NCBI GenBank assembly: GCA_004431415.1
Contig: QPMI01000453.1
Span: forward strand, 186,001 to 250,000
Length of the DNA: 64,000 nucleotides
Source: Cyanophora paradoxa
Taxonomy: Eukaryota; Glaucocystophyceae; Cyanophorales; Cyanophoraceae
Direction: 5' to 3'
Part shown: positions 57,346 through 64,000 of the stretch, in pieces
Position numbering within the stretch: position 1 is the first letter of the stretch
Layout: every line of letters begins with the position of its first letter
Program-made: the position numbers and the translations under genes
Notes under the pieces: model-generated
Seen by the model: the letters and a program-made list of their open reading frames with translations, nothing else
Databases searched by the model: none
Told to the model about the DNA's origin: nothing

Positions 57346-58392
57346 TTAGCTGCGAAGTGCTGGAACAGAGTTTCCATCATGTACTAATACGTACGCGTAC
57401 TGCAAGGCTCTAGATCTAGATCTGCGCATTCTTCCTGTACATGTGTTCTTCAGCAGCCCCCGACCGCGCGCGCGTGGCTCATGATCATGATCATTTTTCT
57501 ATCTGCAAAATTATTACCGCATCGGGTGGCACACTGGCACCTGAGGTCGACGGGGACGGGGGCCGGGGAGCTAGCTGCCGACGACGCCGGGGGCGATCTC
57601 GATATGGCGGGCGCGCCGGCGCGCCGGCCCGGCGGGCGCCGGACACGCAGGCGGCCAGGCCTGTCGACGTCACGTGGCTCATGATCACGCCGCCTGTGCA
57701 TTTGTGTTACGCGGAACCGTTGAACCGCCGCCGGCGCCGGCTGCGGTGAGCGCGCGGGCCCCGGGGCCCGCGCACGAGGCCACGCGTACCACCGGGCCGG
57801 TGCCGGCCCACTGCCGGGCCCTGCCGGGCCAGTGCCGGCGAGGCCCGGCGTGCGGCCGCGTGCCGCGTGGCGGCGCGGGCTGTGCGGCCTGCGGCCCTGC
57901 GCCGGCGCCCAGCCTGCCAGCGGCGTCTACTGGTATAGGCTACCCGGGGTATAGCTCAGCAGCTACCGTAGTCTCCGGATCCGTATAGTAGCGGCGTATA
58001 CTAGTACGTAGTCACCGTATTCGGATTCTCGGAAGACCGTAGACGGCGGCGCCGCGGCGGAGTTCAAAACTACGCGTATACGGTATACGTATACTGTGAT
58101 ACTTTTTAATTTAATGAATGAAGTTCAAGAAATGAATCAAAAAATACGGCTAGCTCCTGGCTAGGCGGCTAGCCATCTGAGCGGGAGCTCGCCGATTCGC
58201 GCACCCCCTTCTAGATCTGCAACCTCCATGCCAGCTGCAGCCTACAGCGAAGCGCTCGGATTCCTAGGAAGCAGGTCCGACGGTCGGGAAGCGCGGATCG
58301 CCACGCATCCGCGGCCGTGCGATCAGAGCTTCGGGAGCTCGCCCAGCTGCGGCCAGCGCTGCTCGCCAGCTGCGGTCATCTGGCCCAGGGCC
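57346..58392. other. Intergenic, no gene seen
   Basis: Spacer between two plus-strand genes. It includes GC-rich palindromic stretches (57600-57650, 57725-57910) and repeats of GGGCCGGTGCCGGCC type. No exon chain is supported. Confidence 0.4.
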
Positions 58393-61300
58393 ATGGCTTC
58401 CATAGTCCGCGGCATGCAGCCCCGGATGCGTGCGACCTGCCTGCTGGTTGCGATCGCCTGCTCCGTCCTGCTGGCCGCCGCCGCCTCGCCCGACGCCGAC
58501 TCCCGTGGTGCGAATCGCGCGCGCTCCCCCGCCCCGCCCCGCCCGCGGCCGCGCGCATCGGTAGGCGCACATCAGTGGCCATTAGGATTGCATACAGACA
58601 AACTAGTGCTCAAGACGAAGCCAGACCGGCCACACGCCCGCAGCATACAGCCAGCAGGCCGCCCCGCGCGCGGCCGCTCCGGGGATCGGCGCTGCAGCCG
58701 TTACATGCAGCGTTAACTTTAACCTTGCCATATATATAGATGGTCTATGACCCGGCCTAGAAAGATGATGACTTGGGCCAGTGCAGCGGCCCGCGCGCGA
58801 GCCGCGGCCGCGCCGGTTGGGTCGCGGCTGTGAACACATTGAGCCGAGGATCTGACGCATGGCCCGCGGCCGCTTTCCTGCCGCAGAGAAGCACCACGGT
58901 GCCGCGTCTCGCGCCTCCTCTCACGAAGGTCCGCCTCTGCGCGTTTCAAACCGCGCCCGCGCCGGCGCCGCAACTCTGCACAGCTGACAGGGCGTGCGCG
59001 CGCGCGGCGCAGGGACGGCGCCCGCGCAACCGGCGAACGAGGATCTTCTCCGAGAGCTGAGGGAGCTTCGAGGCCGGCTTGATAGACTCGAGTCGAAGCC
59101 CTCGGCCCGCGAAGGGGGCGAAGGCGCGCCGCACGCGAACCCGCAGCGGCCCCCCAAGTCCAAGGATGACGGTGCACATGCCGGTGACGTTCTACTTGCC
59201 CCGCGATGTCACCGTGGGCGTCCCTCTGACCCGATGCTCGCGATCGACCGCAGACGAGGCGGCGCAGCGGCAGGCGCTCGAGCGCGCGAAGGCGGACAAG
59301 GCGCGGCGCGAGGAGGTCGAGCGGCTGCGGGCGGCGCAGGAGGGCCACTACATCGTCGGCCTGAAGGACGGGGCGACGGAGGAGCACGCCGAGGCGGTCC
59401 GCGGGCACGCGCGGGCGGCCGCCCGGCGGCACCACGGCGCCGCGCACGAGGAGCGCGTCTTCTTCCGCCGCTCCTTCTCACGCGCCCTCCGCGGCTTCTC
59501 CGCCCGGTGCGCTCCTCTCCGTCCCCTTCCGCGGGCTCTCCGCTCCCGCCCCTCCCGCCTCCTTCAACACCCATCCTCCTCGCCTTCCCCCCCGCCCCCC
59601 CCCCCCCCCCCCCCCCCCCCTCCCCTCCGCCTCCCGGAGGGCTGAAGCCGCTCACCTGGCCGCCCCGGTCTCGTCCCCCTCGACCGTCCCGCGCCGCCCC
59701 CCCCCTCCCCAGCCTGTCCTCGACTTGCCTGCCCCTCTACCTGTGATCTCGCCCTCCCTACCCCCTCCTCCTGACTTGTCTTTCCCTTTCCCTTGTCCTG
59801 ACTTCCGGTCGTGACTTCTCTCACCCTTTCCCTCCCACCCTTTTCCTCTACCCTCTGCTCCTGACTGCGCCCCCTTCTCATCTTCATCTTCACGCACCCT
59901 CACCTTCAAATTCCCCTTTTCTTCGAATTCCCTCCCCTAGGGCCTTCCATCTCGCTTCCCTTGCCACTGTTTCGCCCCTCCTCCCCCCGCAACCCCCCTC
60001 CCCACCCCCACCTTCGCCTCTGCGCTCGTCCCCTTGACCCCCCCCCCAGGCTGTCGCCGGAGGTGAAGGCAGAGCTGGAGGCGCACGAGCGCGTCAAGTT
60101 CGTCGCCCCCGACGGCGTGCGTCGCCCGCCGAGATCTAATCTAAGCCGAGATCTAATCTAAGCTGTTCACGCACGCAGGTCGTGGAGCCCGCACAGATGT
60201 CAGGGCCAGAGGGTGGAGGGTTCGCGATCCGGACCGACGTGCCGACGACGGACTTCACCGTCGGCCGGATCATCGATCATACTTTCTACTATGGATTGGC
60301 CTATGCCCCTATTTACGCTGCCCGCCCCTCGACGCCCTGGGCGAACGTGGGTGCCAACGTTAACGTAACCACGAGCTCGGACGACTATCAAAAGTTCATA
60401 CCTGGAGTCAACCCCGAGTCTACCCCCTGGCACCTCGACAGGCGAGTCCCCACGAATCCGTGATGCTATGGTCAAGAAGACATGTGCATCGCAGGCTGGA
60501 CCAGACGACGGGCGGGATGACTCTGGACGGGCGCTTTGACCGCGGCGCGGCCAACGGCGCTGGCGTGGACATTTACGTGATTGACACGGGCGTGCGGGCC
60601 AATCACCCGCAGCTCGAGGGTCGCGTGGTCCGTCCTCCCAAGGCCTCGCAACTCTCTGAGAAGATTCGATTCCATTGCACAGGTACCACTGCACGACGTG
60701 GATTCCGTCAATTTTGCGAACGACTGCTCCGAAAGCCTCCACGGCACTGCCGTCGCTTCAGTGCGCGCGCTCGTTTACTGACACGCTCGCTATATGTGTC
60801 ATTCATGATTCTCACAAGCTCGCGTCCGCATCGTCAGGTCGCCGCAGGATCGACCGTCGGCGCGGCGCCCAACGCCAGCATTTTCTCACTAAAGGTCTTC
60901 GAGAGGAAGGAGCGCTCGAATGCAGACAGCGCCTGCGCCGCAGCGACGACGGACAGCCTGGTCATCGCCGGCATCGACGCTGCAATTGCCAAGATTCAAG
61001 AGCGCAGCGCCACCGGCAACAAGGCTGTCGTCCTCATCGCCCTCTCATCCACCGTCGTGTCCTCCGGCACCCTCCTGAAGGTTCGAGAAATTCTTTTTGA
61101 AAGCATCTCGAAATTCTGATCGATCTTCATCGATTGAAGGTCAACCCGGCGTACACGGATGCGTTCGCTCGCCTCCGCGCGGTGGACGCTCTCCCTGTGA
61201 CGGTGCTTGCAATTGGAATTCTGCGCCGTCGGCGGCCCACACCCCGCCGACCGCGCTAACGTCGACTGTTCCCGTGTACAGGCCGCGGGGAACCAGTACG

Positions 61301-64000
61301 CGGACGCGTGCGACGCGACGCCCGGCAACTCGCCCGGGGCCATCAACGTCGGCGCCAGCGACCAGGACGACTACCGCGCCGGCTTCTCCAACTGGGGCAG
61401 GTCCGCGTTCCCCTCAACGTAAGCGCCCGCAACCATAAAATTTCGGCAGTTGTGTGGACATACTTGCTCCGGGCCAGAACATTCGGGCAGCAGCCATAAT
61501 GCCAATGAGGATTGACAACTACCGTCAGGAACTCAGAACCTATTTTCAAGGAAATGAACGTGTTGACCTGACGTATCTCTGGAATCCCATGGAGGTAAGC
61601 CTCGCAATCGTGCACGGGACGTCCTACGCCGCGGCCCTCGTCGCGGGCACGGCCGCGCTCTACCGCAGCGCCAACCCTTCCACGACCGTGTCGGTACGCT
61701 CGGAGCGCGCGCACTGTAGGCAACAGAGCGATGCACAGAACTGATGGCACGTTCCGGATGCGCAGGCTGTCGAGACCGCACTCCTGGGTGCTTCTCTGTC
61801 GGCCATCGATCCGGTTGGCCTCAAGGGGGGCCAAAACAGACTTCTCAACACACAGGGCCTCAACCTCCCGGGTGCACACGCTGATTAGGTTTTGCATTAG
61901 AAATCCCTTGACGGGATTTGTTCATTTACATATGCCCAGGCGCTGCGAACGTCGTGGGGCCTCCGGCGTACAACTCGACGCTCTTCCACGGGGCGACGGA
62001 GCCCTGCAGCTCCTCTGTGAAGTCACTCGTCGGCTTGCCCAAGGATCTCCACCGCCACCGGTTCTCCCCCTCCTACACGATGTGGTCGTCCAGCTGTGCT
62101 TACGTGACGGCACCATTATGTCCGATTCTCGACATTGGCACCGCTCCCGAAGCGAGGAGCGGCGTGTACCTCACGCGCGTCCGCATCGAGGAGGAACGGT
62201 GAGAACCTGTTAAATGTTGTCGATCGCTCGCCATAGCTCACTGCCTGATTGCAATCGATAGACGCTGGCACCACAACATCTTCAACATATACAATTACAC
62301 GGACATCACTCAACCCGAAATTTTCGTGTTCGCTGGAAATCCCGCCATGCCCTCATACCAAAAGGTATCATACGGCCCTTACGAATGGAGACGTGCGCAT
62401 TTTCGTCGGTTGTGCATCTCCGCGGGACTTCATGCTTTATTGTCCCCCCGCAGCGTCGCTCGACTGGAGCGATGAGAAGGGGCTCTACTGGGTCCTCCCG
62501 GGCACCTACTATGTGCTCGTCCAGGTCTAGATCTGCAGCTGGCTCTCAGTCGCTCTTCTGACGCTGTTTTGCGTTACTTACACCATGTTGCTCGTTTTCA
62601 CTCGCGCAGAGTGCTCCTGTCTATAGAGACGAGCTGCAGCTCTGGTCCGTAGGTCGTGGTCGCGAAGGCATGTTCCGCCTCGACGTACTCGATAACACGT
62701 GCGCAATTTCGTATTTAAATTCGCATTTCACCCACTTCAAGGTATGCTAAACGCGTGTTCATGAGCGTGTTTGCAGGTGTCCGCCGTCGAATCCCGTCAC
62801 GCTGCAGTCCGACGGCACGTGCCAGTACGCAGACTTTCCCATCTGCGGAAGGCAAACGCTCGTCTCAACACCAGAGAACTCTGTCGGCCTAAACCAGTCC
62901 GTTCTCTTTGCCAAGGGCGGATTTAGTGCCTTCGTGCCGTATCCAGGGCAGGCGATCCGTGACCTGGTCCTGCGGGTCAACGTCCCGCTGTCTGGAGCAA
63001 TGTACATTCCTTGCGCGTTCCATCAAGTGCAAGATGTGTCGACGCATGTTTTCATCCTCGACAACTGTCCCTCGTCACCTCAAGCGCACGTGCTTGCCGG
63101 TTTGTGGGTGTCATCGCCCGGGGCGGCCAATCTATCTTTGTATCTGCAACTGATGGCGACCACAGGACAACAATGCGAATATTATGGCAGCGGTGTGGGG
63201 CTTAACGGTCCGAAGAAGCTGCTTCCCGGCACCTACTATGCCGTCTACCTCATGCGTTCCTGGAATTCAAACGCCGCATCCCGCACGTACTACAATAGAT
63301 TTGCCTTGTCCTACAGCTTCGGGGCGCCTCAAGAAGCCGGGTCGTACTGCCTGCGTGGAATCAGCCCGCCTGCTAGTGCGCTTCAATTCGGGTTACACGT
63401 ATATGCGTATAAACGGATGCGAACCCTGATATTCTGCGTTCATGATCAGGCCCCTCGTGCAACGCGGCCGTGGGAGCCGCGCCGCTCCCGTACTGCGGCT
63501 CTCGCCGCTCCTCGCTGCTGGGCCTGCCGAGCGTCTTCGGCAACGCCGGGAGCACGGCCGTCTTTGAGCTCACGGACCTCGGCTTCTCGCGGTGCTATCT
63601 AATCCTCCTTCATTCAATACCCACCCGCAATATATATATATATATTAATCTCCCGCTCAATTTCCTGCTTATGACCGGATCTCCGGACCGGATCCTATAT
63701 ATACGTATACATACAGAGTTAACAATAATCATCCATTTAATATCAGTACTAGTATCCTTATTTATAGCTTTGCTATCTTACCTCCCCCGCGCTTACTCGA
63801 AGCGCCTGCAATCCTCAGAGTGGGCACATACGTGAGCATCTGTTCGCCCGAGCTCGACTTCGTCCCCACGCTCTACATCTACCTCGGCTGCCCGGGCAGC
63901 CAAGGCGCCGAGCGCCTCTACCAGGGTGACCTCTAGATCTGATGTTCCCTCTAGATCTAGATCTTTGACTGCAACTTGACGTGTCCGCGGCCGCCGCAGT
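58393..64000 (+). CDS. Secreted subtilisin-like serine protease (S8), 3' end missing
   Basis: Nineteen phase-consistent exons: 58393-58504, 59013-59171, 59254-59506, 60050-60116, 60179-60441, 60495-60627, 60683-60760, 60838-61080, 61140-61202, 61282-61400, 61450-61693, 61766-61871, 61940-62198, 62262-62392, 62454-62524, 62610-62698, 62777-63375, 63450-63591, 63819-63925; a further acceptor ends at 63999. Exon 1 is a signal peptide (ATCLLVAIACSVLLAAAAS core). Exons 2-4 hold a coiled coil and an inhibitor-I9-type propeptide (HYIVGLKDG...RALRGFSAR). Catalytic residues by model numbering: Asp315 (VIDTGV), His349 (LHGTAVAS), oxyanion Asn461 (AAGNQ), Ser555 (HGTSYAAALVAG). All are present, although LHGTAVA departs from the usual GHGTHVA. 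After about residue 610 comes a Cys-rich region with repeated PGTYYVLVQ- and PGTYYAVYL-type strands, like pre-peptidase C-terminal domains. The fifth intron has a GC donor (60442). It is likely exported and self-processed; the substrate is unknown. Confidence 0.92.

Overview
This is eukaryotic nuclear DNA from a GC-rich microbial eukaryote, most likely an alga or other protist; the lineage cannot be fixed from the sequence. Genes are split into many short exons. Donors are mostly GTGCGC or GTGCGT, a few are GC, and acceptors are mostly (T)GCGCAG. I found no bacterial operons, ribosome binding sites, rRNA or intact tRNA. Most gene models below are supported by exon chains whose phases agree from one junction to the next.

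Layout. 1-2442 (+): 3' part of an unknown gene with a sigma-region-4-like helix-turn-helix and an acidic run. 2443-8630: intergenic DNA with two hAT-like non-autonomous elements, both with 8-bp target-site duplications, and a tRNA-derived SINE. 8631-11944 (+): a seven-exon gene for an unrecognised 854-residue protein. About 12.6-43.7 kb: a tandem segmental duplication. Each of its two units has a 3' fragment of an antiporter gene (12.9-14.7 and 28.6-32.0 kb) and a minus-strand gene for a TIR-TIR-NACHT-pentapeptide-WD40 protein (14.9-26.0 and 32.2-41.5 kb), followed by a C-rich block without a convincing gene. 43977-51237 (-): the full parent antiporter gene, a CPA2 cation/proton exchanger with a TrkA-N/RCK domain. 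52381-54475 (+): a ten-exon TPR-like protein. 54472-57345 (+): an RING-H2 protein with coiled-coil regions. 58393-64000 (+, runs off the end): a secreted subtilisin-family protease with at least 19 exons.

The main system is the pair of STAND receptor-like genes. Each WD40 repeat is one symmetric 126-nt exon of 42 codons. The copies (14 in gene 1, 9 in gene 2) and their introns are nearly identical, except at a few codons expected to lie on the ligand face of the propeller. This resembles the organisation of fungal NLR/HNWD incompatibility genes, with a TIR effector in place of HET. I infer a self/non-self or pathogen recognition locus that diversifies by exon amplification and homogenisation. 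Gene 1 has a 1-nt deletion in its NACHT exon; gene 2 has a different 1-nt deletion further upstream.

A second signal cuts across the window. Where duplicated copies can be compared, indels are very often exactly six nucleotides and usually create a palindromic hexamer (CGATCG, GGTACC, AAATTT, TGATCA, GATATC and others), including inside coding exons.
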